Origin: Hespellia sp.
Lineage (GTDB): Bacteria > Bacillota > Clostridia > Lachnospirales > Lachnospiraceae
Assembly (NCBI GenBank): GCA_022790755.1
Contig: JAAVXR010000073.1
Location: forward strand, 1-64,000
Length of the DNA: 64,000 nucleotides
Reading direction: 5' to 3'
The position numbers and the translations under genes are program-made. The notes below the pieces were generated by a model. The model was given only the letters and a program-made list of their open reading frames with translations. It was not told the DNA's origin and did no database searches. Of this stretch, positions 18,719-28,248 are shown in pieces. Positions within the stretch are counted from its first letter, which is position 1. Each line of letters starts with the position of its first letter.

Positions 18719-19621
18719 TTATGAATAGCTCTCATTTCCAGCTTTCCCCTCAGAAATCCGCGACAAATAGTTGCTTAACAATGCAAATTCTTCCAACGAG
18801 AGCGTCTCTCCCCGCACGGATTCTCCCCGCCCAAGCGCTGCCACAGCCTGCTCAAGTACATCTTTATCAAAATCCAGTTCTGCAGAATTTTTCAACCCAT
18901 TTACCAGCGTCTTTCGCCTCTGATTAAAAGAAGCCCGGATAATCCGAAACAGAAGTGATTCGTCTTCCACTTGTACCAAAGGTCTATCGTGTCGCGTCAA
19001 ACGGATGACCGCCGATCCCACTTTCGGCCTGGGCATAAAACAATTCGGCGGGACATTCGCCACAATATATGGCTTCGCATAGTACTGCACCGCCAAAGAC
19101 AAAGCTCCATAGTCCTTGGTCCCCGGCCCCGTCTGCATCCGTTCTGCCACTTCCTTCTGTACCATCACCGTAATGCTTTCTATTGGCACATGCTTTTCAA
19201 ACAATCCCATGATAATTGGCGTTGTGATATAGTATGGCAGATTTGCCACAACTTTGATCGGGCGTCCGGCATTCTTCTCCTCTACCAACCGTGTGAGATC
19301 CACTTTCAACACATCCGCATGAATAATTTCCACGTTATCAAATCCCTCCAGCGTATCCTCCAACACAGGAATCAACGCCGAATCAACCTCGATCGCAACA
19401 ACCTTTCCCGCTGCACAGGCCAGGTACTGTGTCATCGTACCGATCCCCGGGCCGATCTCCAGCACCATATCCTCTTCCGTAATCTGTGCGGAAGCTATAA
19501 TTTTGTCCAGCACATGCGTGTCGATCAGAAAATTCTGTCCGTATTTCTTTTGAAAATTAAAATGATACTTCTGGAGCACCGCAATCGTATTCTGCGGATT
19601 TCCAAGCGTCGGCTTCTTCAT
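18719..19621 (-). CDS. rsmA: 16S rRNA (adenine1518-N6/adenine1519-N6)-dimethyltransferase
   Basis: KKYGQNFLIDTHVLDKI, VLEIGPGIGTMT, VVANLPYYITTPI. Confidence 0.95.
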   Translation of the reverse strand: MKKPTLGNPQNTIAVLQKYHFNFQKKYGQNFLIDTHVLDKIIASAQITEEDMVLEIGPGIGTMTQYLACAAGKVVAIEVDSALIPVLEDTLEGFDNVEIIHADVLKVDLTRLVEEKNAGRPIKVVANLPYYITTPIIMGLFEKHVPIESITVMVQKEVAERMQTGPGTKDYGALSLAVQYYAKPYIVANVPPNCFMPRPKVGSAVIRLTRHDRPLVQVEDESLLFRIIRASFNQRRKTLVNGLKNSAELDFDKDVLEQAVAALGRGESVRGETLSLEEFALLSNYLSRISEGKAGNESYS

Positions 19622-19708
19622 AGACTACATATCTCCCTATCCTCATCTTCTACATTAGGATTCGGATGCCAAAAGGTATTTTCTCAAAGCTCACTTCTCA
19701 GCTCTCTT

Positions 19709-20473
19709 TCAGACAATCCCATAAATGCTTTTTGCATTTTCCGTTGTCACCCGCTCCACTTCCTCCTCTGTCACATCTTTCAGCTTGGCAATAGCCTGTA
19801 CTACATATCTCAGATTCAGAGAGGAGTTTCTTTTTCCACGGTTGGGTTCCGGTGCCAGATAAGGACTGTCCGTCTCCAGCACAATATTTTGCAGCGGCAC
19901 CGCTTGTACCGTCTCCTTCAATTTCCTTGCGTTCTTAAAGGTAACGACACCTCCAATCCCAAGCAGATATCCCATCTTCACATATTCCTTCGCCATCTCA
20001 ACCGAATAAGAGTAGCAGTGAATAATCGCTTTCATACCTTTTCCATACTGCCTCATTATCTCCATCGTGTCCGCGGCCGCATCCCGACTGTGGATATTCA
20101 CCGGCATGTTCCATTTTCTGGCCAGTTCAAGCTGACGAACAAACCACCGCTTCTGCTGCTCATGACTCTCCTGGTCCCAATAATAATCCAAACCAATTTC
20201 CCCCACAGCCACGATCTTCTCACACCCTAACAATCTCTCCATACGTGCAAAATTCTCTTCATTCATAGCGCCCACTTCATCTGGATGCACGCCGATCATT
20301 CCATACAGAAACGGATATCGCTTTGTCATCTCCAATATTTGATCCCAAGATTCAACAGACGCCCCCGCATTGACAATCGCTCCTACTCCATTTTCTTCCA
20401 TAGATCGCAGCAAGGCTTCTCTATCGGCATCAAACTGCTCATCATCATAATGTGCATGCGTATCTATAATCAT
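19709..20473 (-). CDS. TatD family DNase
   Basis: MIIDTHAHYDDEQFDADR, VGEIGLDYYWD, PVNIHSRDA, LETDSPYLAP. Confidence 0.95.
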   Translation of the reverse strand: MIIDTHAHYDDEQFDADREALLRSMEENGVGAIVNAGASVESWDQILEMTKRYPFLYGMIGVHPDEVGAMNEENFARMERLLGCEKIVAVGEIGLDYYWDQESHEQQKRWFVRQLELARKWNMPVNIHSRDAAADTMEIMRQYGKGMKAIIHCYSYSVEMAKEYVKMGYLLGIGGVVTFKNARKLKETVQAVPLQNIVLETDSPYLAPEPNRGKRNSSLNLRYVVQAIAKLKDVTEEEVERVTTENAKSIYGIV

Positions 20474-20499
20474 AAGTTCCTCCCGACATTTATTATCTA

Positions 20500-22584
20500 C
20501 TATAGCACAAGATCATCTATTTTTTCAAATGTCTCCAAACTAAACGATTCGACCGCATTTCCCTCGGCCAGATATAACGTATCTCCAACATAAAGGCCGC
20601 GCAGATCATTTACATAGCCACCGAACACTTTATCCATCAGACATGTAAACCCTTTTTCTGAATCATAGGAATACAGATAATAATGCATCTGTTCCCCGTA
20701 TGCAGAAAATCCTATGAGATTCCGCTCAGAATCCACTAATACCGCCTTATAGTTATACGCAACATCCGTGCTATAAATCTGTTCCAATACTTCCTTCTGC
20801 ACTTCTCTGACATCCGCTGGATCTGTTATGTCAAACATAGACAGCTTCACTCCGTTGGTCACTCCCGCCATATCTGCATCCATCCCAATTCCGAGCAACA
20901 AACCATCTCCATACGGATGTAGATACTCTGAAAACCCTGGTATCTTCAAAGCGCCGAGAATCTTTGGCTTCTCCGGCTCCGACAAATCTACAGAAAACAG
21001 TGGGTCCACCTGCTGATAGGTGACAAAGTATCCCATATCCCCCATAAACCGCGCGGAATAAATGGTTTCTTCTGGAGCCAACTCCTCCACCTTTCCGATA
21101 ACCTCCAATTCATCATTCAGAACATACAACGCATTGGACGACGTCTGCATATCCGGTCCAGAATCCGAATCAAATAAAACAATCCTGTCATCATAATTTG
21201 CAATCGGTTCTACCGTCGTGACGATACGCAGATTTCCTTCGTATTCATCTATACAAAATGAATCTTTGACATATCCCCATATTTTTGCCTGCGCAATCCC
21301 TTTGAGTGTTCCTTTTTCATATCTAATTTTTCGGATAAATGTTTGATTGTACGCCTCTTTGTCGTCATAGACAGTCTCATAAATATAAATGTTATCTGGA
21401 CTAACATAACATGCACCGCCGGCGGAAAGAATCGCTTTGCTGTCCAACGCCTGATCTGGTTCCTCCATCGAAAAGGCCGTCACCACCAGAAACTGATTTC
21501 CCTTTGAAATCTTTGGCATATAAATGGAGTCCTTTTCCAGTGTCTTCCCCTGCACACAAGGAATATAACTATCTGTCGACTCCCGGGCAATTTCTCCACC
21601 TACATAATAGTTACTGAAAAGATACATAAAACCGTCCACAATCCGCACAGAGTCATAATTCCCACTTTGTCGGATCTTTCCGCAGTTCTTCGGACTGGCC
21701 GGATCGCTGATATCATATGTTTGAGCCACCGTATATTCCCGATACCCCGCGCCATATTCATCGTTGTTTGTCTCCAATTGCTCCGCTTCACTGTAGAAGA
21801 CTGTCAACCTTCCATCTTTGACATACAGTTCGTACACCTGCATTCCCGGTTCCAGCGAAATATTCCCGGACTCTTTCATTTTGGCTTCCCGAATGTCCAC
21901 GATTCGAATCCGATTTCCATTTAAAATATAAAGATAGTTTCCATCCGTTTTGACAATGTCCGCTTCTCCCACATCCTTTTCTCTCGTGTTCGTATCGGAA
22001 TAATCGTTTCCAGACTCCTTCGCCTCAGAAGCCACCTGTGCCATTTCCGGCGTCGCCTGAGAAGCCATATTTCCCCCGGTATCTGCTGAATCCATCGAGA
22101 ATTCCTCCGATGCAATGTCCTCTTTCACCGACTCACCCATAGCCTTCTCCAGCGCTTTGTCCCGGGTGCTATTTTGCTGTTCCCACATACGGCAAATAGC
22201 TTCATACACTTCATCATAGCTCTTTGCGGTTGAAAGCCCCGACTCTGCTACTTGATCCTCTGAAGCTTTTGCCACAGCTTGATCGGCCGACTCCTGACTG
22301 GCGCTTTCCGTCGATTTCCCATTTCCACCAAAACGGTTGATTCCAAGTATTGCCCCAAACACCAACACTACACTTGCCGCTATTGATGCGTATTTCAAAT
22401 ATCTCGCATGCGTTTTCTTTTTTTCATTCGACAGAACCGCTTCTATCCGATCTGGTTTCAGATTTTCCGGAATTTCCGCATCCTCCCATTCCTGTGAAAT
22501 CGCTTTCACAATCTGATCTTCTTCTTTTGTCAAATCTGATTCTATCCTTTTGTCTCTCATATTCTCCATATCTTTATGACTCAT
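20500..22584 (-). CDS. beta-propeller domain protein with N-terminal anti-sigma-like TM region
   Basis: 694 aa; single TM near residue 70, beta-propeller repeats; start overlaps the upstream sigma gene. Confidence 0.8.
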   Translation of the reverse strand: MSHKDMENMRDKRIESDLTKEEDQIVKAISQEWEDAEIPENLKPDRIEAVLSNEKKKTHARYLKYASIAASVVLVFGAILGINRFGGNGKSTESASQESADQAVAKASEDQVAESGLSTAKSYDEVYEAICRMWEQQNSTRDKALEKAMGESVKEDIASEEFSMDSADTGGNMASQATPEMAQVASEAKESGNDYSDTNTREKDVGEADIVKTDGNYLYILNGNRIRIVDIREAKMKESGNISLEPGMQVYELYVKDGRLTVFYSEAEQLETNNDEYGAGYREYTVAQTYDISDPASPKNCGKIRQSGNYDSVRIVDGFMYLFSNYYVGGEIARESTDSYIPCVQGKTLEKDSIYMPKISKGNQFLVVTAFSMEEPDQALDSKAILSAGGACYVSPDNIYIYETVYDDKEAYNQTFIRKIRYEKGTLKGIAQAKIWGYVKDSFCIDEYEGNLRIVTTVEPIANYDDRIVLFDSDSGPDMQTSSNALYVLNDELEVIGKVEELAPEETIYSARFMGDMGYFVTYQQVDPLFSVDLSEPEKPKILGALKIPGFSEYLHPYGDGLLLGIGMDADMAGVTNGVKLSMFDITDPADVREVQKEVLEQIYSTDVAYNYKAVLVDSERNLIGFSAYGEQMHYYLYSYDSEKGFTCLMDKVFGGYVNDLRGLYVGDTLYLAEGNAVESFSLETFEKIDDLVL

Positions 22585-23128
22585 GCAAACACTCCTTTCC
22601 CAGTCTTCCCTTCATTTTCTGAAGAGCTCTACTGCGTTTCGAACGCACTGTCGTTGGATTCAAAGACAATATTGTTCCGATTTCGTTGCTGTTGTATCCC
22701 CCGAATACAGAAAGCCCCACAATAGATCTTTCTTCCTCGGAAAGTTTCAAAAATGCATCCTGTACATCCTGATTTTCGGCATAATCTATTTCTGACGCTG
22801 AAATCTGATTTCCTGCCTCCTCCCAAGTCTGTCCGGAAAATTCTGCTTCCCTTTGGAGCGCTCTTAACCGCCTTTTACAACAATTGCTCAATATTTGAAA
22901 CATCCAGCTTCTAAAAGCCTCCTCTTTTCTGAGCTTTTTGATATTTCTGTATGCAGCAATCACCGCTTCGCTGACCATATCTTCCGCATCCTGTGGATGA
23001 CGCATCATGTAAAGTGCAAAGCGATACAAATCCTGATAAATCATGCTATACAGATGTGCAAATGCTTTTACATCTCCCCGACTGGCTTTTTGAATCCATA
23101 TTTTATCAGGCTCCTCATATCTGTACAT
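22574..23128 (-). CDS. ECF-type RNA polymerase sigma factor
   Basis: 184 aa; FALYMMRHPQDAEDMVSEAVIAAYRNIKKLR and LNPTTVRSKRSRALQKMK. Confidence 0.9.
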   Translation of the reverse strand: MYRYEEPDKIWIQKASRGDVKAFAHLYSMIYQDLYRFALYMMRHPQDAEDMVSEAVIAAYRNIKKLRKEEAFRSWMFQILSNCCKRRLRALQREAEFSGQTWEEAGNQISASEIDYAENQDVQDAFLKLSEEERSIVGLSVFGGYNSNEIGTILSLNPTTVRSKRSRALQKMKGRLGKECLHES

Positions 23129-23411
23129 CCGGGTCCCTCCCTTCTTAAGCCTTTTCCAGCTAAAATCCCTCTTTCACCGTTTAGAGCTCTATCACTATAT
23201 AGTCATATATAAGAGTACAAAAAAGAAAAAAGTGTTGCACTTATTTTATCATATCTTTATCGAGTCTGGTATAAATATACCCTGCAACGTACTCAAAAGC
23301 CAAAATACATGCTACGAAATAAGAGTTGCAGGAAATTGCATCATAACCTATAATCGTTTTATAAGGATTCAGTATCTTTTTTACACGAATTTTATGGAGG
23401 TGTTAAAGAAC

Positions 23412-24191
23412 ATGTCAGAACAAATGAAAGACAGAGTAGCCGTAATTACCGGAGGAAATCGCGGAATTGGAGAGGCCATCGCCAAAGCATTTGCCGAAGA
23501 AGGAGCAAAAATAGCGATTTTTGCCCGCAATGAAAAAGCTGGTTCCGAAGTGGTTCAGGCAATCACAGAAGCCGGCGGAGAAGCAAAGTTCTACAAAACA
23601 GACGTTTCCGATAAAACACAGATTGATCAGAATACAGAAATGGTTCTGAAAGATTTTGGGAAAATAGACGCCTGGGTAAATTCCGCGGGAATTTGTGATA
23701 TTGTTCCATTCCTGGACAGCGATGAGGCGCTGTGGGACAGAGCAATCAATGTGAATCTGAAAGGCGTGTTCCTTTGCTGTCAGGCTGCCGTAAAAGCGAT
23801 GCTCGAAAATGGAGGAACCATTGTAAATATTTCCTCCGTGTCTGGAAAGAAACCAAGTTCTTGGCAGACCGTATATTGTACAACAAAATTCGGAGTACAA
23901 GGACTTTCTCAGTCGATCGCCAAAGAATTTGCTGATACCAATATACGGATCAATAATATTTGTCCAAACGCAGTCTGGACAGAAATGTGGGACCAGAACA
24001 AATACGATTATGCCAGAAAAAGAAATATGAAACCGGAGGAAGTAAAACCTTACTTCGAAAATGCAACACCTATGAAGAGACTTGTGACGATGAAAGAACT
24101 CGCGGATGCCGCACTCTTCCTGTCAACGGATAAATCAAGCTACATGACGGGCCAGTCCCTAAATCTGAATGGTGGAGAAGTGATGGAATAA
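23412..24191 (+). CDS. SDR family oxidoreductase (3-oxoacyl-ACP reductase-like)
   Basis: VAVITGGNRGIGEAIAKAFAEEG, YCTTKFGVQGLSQS. Confidence 0.9.
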   Translation: MSEQMKDRVAVITGGNRGIGEAIAKAFAEEGAKIAIFARNEKAGSEVVQAITEAGGEAKFYKTDVSDKTQIDQNTEMVLKDFGKIDAWVNSAGICDIVPFLDSDEALWDRAINVNLKGVFLCCQAAVKAMLENGGTIVNISSVSGKKPSSWQTVYCTTKFGVQGLSQSIAKEFADTNIRINNICPNAVWTEMWDQNKYDYARKRNMKPEEVKPYFENATPMKRLVTMKELADAALFLSTDKSSYMTGQSLNLNGGEVME

Positions 24192-24213
24192 GCGCTCCAC
24201 TTGATCCCCTTTC

Positions 24214-25104
24214 TTAAAACAATACATGCAGCGCGTGATACTTAAGAGGAATCTCATATGACTTGTCTTTCGAACAGTCCATTCCCGTATCCCTCGCTGC
24301 ATGATCCATTCGAATCAGGATTCCATGAATCGCCCCTTCCAGATATGTTTCCAGATCGCCGCAATCCCCATAATATTCCAGCACAAATGCTTTTACAGTT
24401 TGCCTCACTGATCTCTCGATCTCGCACAATTCCGAATGTACAAAGATATCTTGTATTTTTTGATAGTCTTCTTCTTGAAATGCAACATCAGACAAAGGAA
24501 TTCCAGCTAACATGTGCCCAACAACGGATGTAAAAACAATTTCACATATATTTCCCATCTTCTCTCTGTATTGATCATCGTATCTGATCAATACCTTTAT
24601 TACATATGCAGTCGGAAACCTCTCTAAAAACATTTGCTCTAGTTCAATACATTTTAAAAACTCGTAAACCTTGTCGACTCCCCTATCATCAGAAATATCC
24701 TTCAGAACAGGATAATCCAGCGACACGATTTCATTTTGTGGATAAAATAAAACATCATACCATTTAAAAAACTCAGGCAATCCTTTCACAAAAGTATCGT
24801 ATAGACACTGATTTTCAAAATACCGAAAGCCCAGCAAAATTTTATGATATAAAGTCAGCGCTTTTTTCGTCTTTTCTTCCACATACATTTTGCCCCTCTC
24901 ATATGCCGCTTGCACAGAAAGCCCTTCTTTCGAAATCATGGAATTCTGGTGAAATTGTACCGACTCCTGTATACAGTACAGAACGGCTCCCATGAACTGC
25001 TCTGCTTTCTCATATGGGACCGAAGTGCTTTCCCCAGCAGTATATTTTTCCGCAAGTCTTCCCACAATTGGCAACAATGCTTCCATCTCGTAGTCCATCG
25101 CCAT
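24214..25104 (-). CDS. conserved Clostridia protein of unknown function (DUF6179-like)
   Basis: 296 aa; adjacent to DUF6323-like gene; family names from recall. Confidence 0.6.
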   Translation of the reverse strand: MAMDYEMEALLPIVGRLAEKYTAGESTSVPYEKAEQFMGAVLYCIQESVQFHQNSMISKEGLSVQAAYERGKMYVEEKTKKALTLYHKILLGFRYFENQCLYDTFVKGLPEFFKWYDVLFYPQNEIVSLDYPVLKDISDDRGVDKVYEFLKCIELEQMFLERFPTAYVIKVLIRYDDQYREKMGNICEIVFTSVVGHMLAGIPLSDVAFQEEDYQKIQDIFVHSELCEIERSVRQTVKAFVLEYYGDCGDLETYLEGAIHGILIRMDHAARDTGMDCSKDKSYEIPLKYHALHVLF

Positions 25105-25632
25105 CTACCTCCAGCAAAGATCTTTTAATGCTTCAAGATATAATTCATAATCCCATCTTTTTACTTCATCAAATGTTGCGTATTCTCCCCGCCCCTCTGT
25201 CTCCTTATAACCATCATATCCCGCACGAATCGCCTGCGCAAAAACAGAGAGACAGGTACTTTCAAGATATTCTAGATCTCCAAAACAAATCTGTTCAAAT
25301 TGTTCTTTCATGAAATGAAGCAATTCATCGTCCGAAATTTCATCCTGCATTTCATTTTTATACAAATAAAAAATCTCCTGTAGCTTTATAACGGTGTCAA
25401 CATAATTACTTTGATCAATAAAATCGGAATCGCAGAACCCGTAAATTATTTTTGGTGTAATCCCTTCTCCAAACTCGATTCTTCTCTGCTCCCGCAACGC
25501 ATGCCCACATTCTTCCAGAATTAACTGTGCCTCCTGTTCCGTTAACGTAAGGCCAAATTTTTCCGTTTCCTGGTTCGTTTTCACTATGCTTTTCAACTGA
25601 TTCTGTTTTTGTAATAAGATCAACCATTCCAT
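25105..25632 (-). CDS. conserved Clostridia protein of unknown function (DUF6323-like)
   Basis: Start at MEWLILLQKQNQ; abuts downstream gene (operon). Confidence 0.6.
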   Translation of the reverse strand: MEWLILLQKQNQLKSIVKTNQETEKFGLTLTEQEAQLILEECGHALREQRRIEFGEGITPKIIYGFCDSDFIDQSNYVDTVIKLQEIFYLYKNEMQDEISDDELLHFMKEQFEQICFGDLEYLESTCLSVFAQAIRAGYDGYKETEGRGEYATFDEVKRWDYELYLEALKDLCWR

Positions 25633-25733
25633 TCTTAATCCCCCGTCATTTTTGTTTTGGAAAATGATTATATCGTTTTCCAGAACCAATTACCAGTCTT
25701 GAGTTTTGGGCCATTTTGTGGTATTCTGATAAT

Positions 25734-25917
25734 GGAAAAAGGGAACGGATGAATGCTAACGCCATATTATAGAAATCATTTGAAAATACATCATCGTCAA
25801 ATGGCTAGATGGCGGCCATAAGGAAAACAACTAGCCTACTAGGTGCTTTGCCAGTATAAAAGACAAGAAGAATCCCCGGACTGTATTGCCGTACAGTTCG
25901 GGGATTTCATTCTTTGT
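25734..25917 (+). ncRNA. unassigned structured ncRNA candidate
   Basis: Promoter TTGAGT-17-TATTCT (25699-25727); stems CATTTGA/TCAAATG, CGCCAT/ATGGCG, GGCTAG/CTAGCC; terminator AATCCCCGGACTGTATTGCCGTACAGTTCGGGGATT. Confidence 0.6.
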
Positions 25918-26137
25918 CCTCATGGACTTATTATTACTTTTTTGTCTATCGACATTATAGCATATGTAAAAAAGTTATTCCATATACTTTTATTCAAAAA
26001 ATAATTCTTGTCGCCTGATCGGCGGTGAACTTTCAAGTTAAAAATGTTAAATATACAGAATTCTATATAGCTTTTTCAGAAATCTTCTGCTATAATAAAC
26101 CCATTCGCAATAAAACAAAAATAGGAGGTTGGTCATC

Positions 26138-26380
26138 ATGGAATATCAGCCAAAGGGTGTTTGTAGCAACAAAATTTCATTCGAAATTGAAGATCATAAA
26201 GTAAAATCTGTTAATTTTTCTGGCGGTTGCAGTGGAAATACACAGGGTATCGCTAGATTGGTGGAGGGCATGGATATTGATGAAGCCATCTCCCGTATGG
26301 AAGGCATCCGCTGCGGTTTTAAAAATACATCTTGTCCAGACCAACTTGCCCAAGCATTAAAAAAAGCAGTCGGGAACTAA
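26138..26380 (+). CDS. TSCPD domain protein (TIGR03905-like)
   Basis: MEYQPKGVCSNKISFEIEDHKVKSVNFSGGCSGNTQGIARLVEGM; AGGAGG RBS. Confidence 0.85.
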   Translation: MEYQPKGVCSNKISFEIEDHKVKSVNFSGGCSGNTQGIARLVEGMDIDEAISRMEGIRCGFKNTSCPDQLAQALKKAVGN

Positions 26381-26392
26381 TCTCAACTGCTT
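26358..26392 (+). terminator. Rho-independent terminator after TSCPD gene
   Basis: aaaaagcagt...actgctttttcatctttt. Confidence 0.8.
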
Positions 26393-26413
26393 TTTCATCT
26401 TTTGCATATAATC

Positions 26414-26561
26414 TACGAGAAGCTGTGACAGCCGTTTCAGCAAGGGTGGTTCTTGTTTTTTCGAACCGAAACGTGGTATTCTCAGATTCAGGTCTTTTCT
26501 TATTTTATTTTTTTTAATAGTTATCCTGATTGTGCTGAAACGGCTGTCACAGCTCCTCGTA
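26414..26561. mobile_element. MITE-like element, 29-bp terminal inverted repeats
   Basis: TACGAGAAGCTGTGACAGCCGTTTCAGCA (26414-26442) vs inverted TGCTGAAACGGCTGTCACAGCTCCTCGTA (26533-26561), 28/29; AATC on both flanks. Confidence 0.7.
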
Positions 26562-26615
26562 AATCCAAACACGTTTTTATGTTGTTTCTCTGTATCGTAT
26601 AAATATATATGCGGG

Positions 26616-27104
26616 CTAGTCCACTTTTATGCCATCTGTAGCAGAAACTCCAAAATCTTTTTGTCCATCCTCCGGCCCCGCTATATGATCCGCTCTTACA
26701 CGGTAGAAATAACCTCTCTCTACAAGTACGGTCTTAGAAGTACTCACATAATAAGTATCTGTATCTTCTACAGTCCAACAGTCAATCTGACCCCAACCCT
26801 CTGTCTCTTCATTATATTTTTCCACATAAACAACTACTCCGACATAGTCTACATCTTTGTTCGCTGTAGTGGAAGCATAAGCATATACACGCCCTCTTCC
26901 AGCCTTACTGACGGAACAATCACCTTCCATCAAATATGCCCCTCTTGTTATCAAGACAGCTTTTCCTACAGAAGATTCTTGATTAGTTAGATAGGAACCA
27001 TCAATCGCTTTTCCCTCAGCGGCATTTGCTTCTCTCCCTGCCATTAACACAACACCACATAACAATGTCACTGCACACAATATTGATAGTATCCTCTTCT
27101 TCAT
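26616..27104 (-). CDS. secreted small protein of unknown function (DUF6147-like)
   Basis: MKKRILSILCAVTLLCGVVLMAGREANA signal peptide. Confidence 0.6.
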   Translation of the reverse strand: MKKRILSILCAVTLLCGVVLMAGREANAAEGKAIDGSYLTNQESSVGKAVLITRGAYLMEGDCSVSKAGRGRVYAYASTTANKDVDYVGVVVYVEKYNEETEGWGQIDCWTVEDTDTYYVSTSKTVLVERGYFYRVRADHIAGPEDGQKDFGVSATDGIKVD

Positions 27105-27178
27105 AGCGCTTTTCGTCCTTCCTTCGTTTGTCCTTCTATTAAGTAAACAATCCAATTCGAAAAAACTTACGCACTATT

Positions 27179-28111
27179 TCAAAAATAATATAAATTTTTT
27201 AAAAGATCTTCAAATTCTTTCCGATCTATAATTCCCTTTATCCGATAAAAGATCCCATCATATTCAAAATTTGTAACATAACGATATTCTCCTGTTTGCT
27301 TAATCAAATATTCATAGACTGTAACGCTCTGTTTTTGCGTCTCCACCTCAAAAGTATCCGTCAGTTCATCTTCAATTCTTTCACTGTAAGAGGAATCCAT
27401 ACCATTTACATAAATGGCATATAGTATCTTCCGATCATTTATCTCGTAAAACACTTTAGCTATTTTTTGCTTTTCATCAATTTCGATAGCTTGAATTTCC
27501 ATTTCTGCAAATATATTTCTAGGATAAACTGGCGTTATTCCCAAAGCATCAATTATCTGTGAATACGCTTCTAACGCTACATCCCCACTTTCTTGAATTT
27601 CCATATCTTCCACATTAATCACAGTATTCTTCTGATCACCAACGACTCTGCGCCACAGGTCTTTCCAGTAACTCTTACTTCCTACACTCGTAATCCCGAA
27701 CGCCAGCAATAGAATCATAACTGCAACAAAAGACATCCAAACCCGCCTTTTCTTAGGAACATGAAGCAACTTCCTTTTCTCCGACAATTTCTGGCCGAGT
27801 TCAAGAGCTTCCCGCTCTTCTCTTGACAGATACCTTCTTGCATCACCACTGGACCCCACGATATCCGTAAGATCACCCGCGATCTCACCCGCAAATTCCT
27901 CTGTAAAGTCATTTGCCCGCTTCATATGCGAGGCTTTCAACTTTTTCTTCGCTTTTATTTCATCGAACTGGCGAATCAACTCAAAATGTTTGCGATCCAT
28001 TTCCTTGGTTACCCGAACAGAATTCAGTTCTTTTTTGGTCAGAACTTCCTCTTCTATTCTTTTTGCTTCATTATTCATCTCATCCAATAAAGACAATTCA
28101 TAAAAATCCAT
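27179..28111 (-). CDS. anti-sigma-factor-like membrane protein (DUF4367-like C-terminus)
   Basis: 310 aa; single central TM, extracytoplasmic C-terminal domain; near ECF sigma gene. Confidence 0.55.
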   Translation of the reverse strand: MDFYELSLLDEMNNEAKRIEEEVLTKKELNSVRVTKEMDRKHFELIRQFDEIKAKKKLKASHMKRANDFTEEFAGEIAGDLTDIVGSSGDARRYLSREEREALELGQKLSEKRKLLHVPKKRRVWMSFVAVMILLLAFGITSVGSKSYWKDLWRRVVGDQKNTVINVEDMEIQESGDVALEAYSQIIDALGITPVYPRNIFAEMEIQAIEIDEKQKIAKVFYEINDRKILYAIYVNGMDSSYSERIEDELTDTFEVETQKQSVTVYEYLIKQTGEYRYVTNFEYDGIFYRIKGIIDRKEFEDLLKNLYYF

Positions 28112-28248
28112 CGTGAAAATACTCCCTATTTAGAATCCTTGCATTAATATCTTGACTTTTTATCAAATAAGTTTAATATGAAACTAAGTTTGCCTGTTTA
28201 TATAAATTTGCAAAATCGAAGTGTATCGTTATTGGGAGGTTATTATAT

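Noticed and set aside
18971-20230. 419-aa plus-strand ORF (MYQRSIVSRQTDD...)
   Set aside because: Fully antisense to rsmA and tatD; composition is that of a shadow ORF.
26332-26990. ORFs 26332-26517(+), 26357-26572(-), 26532-26990(+)
   Set aside because: They lie across the MITE and antisense to the secreted DUF6147-like gene; no RBS or family resemblance.
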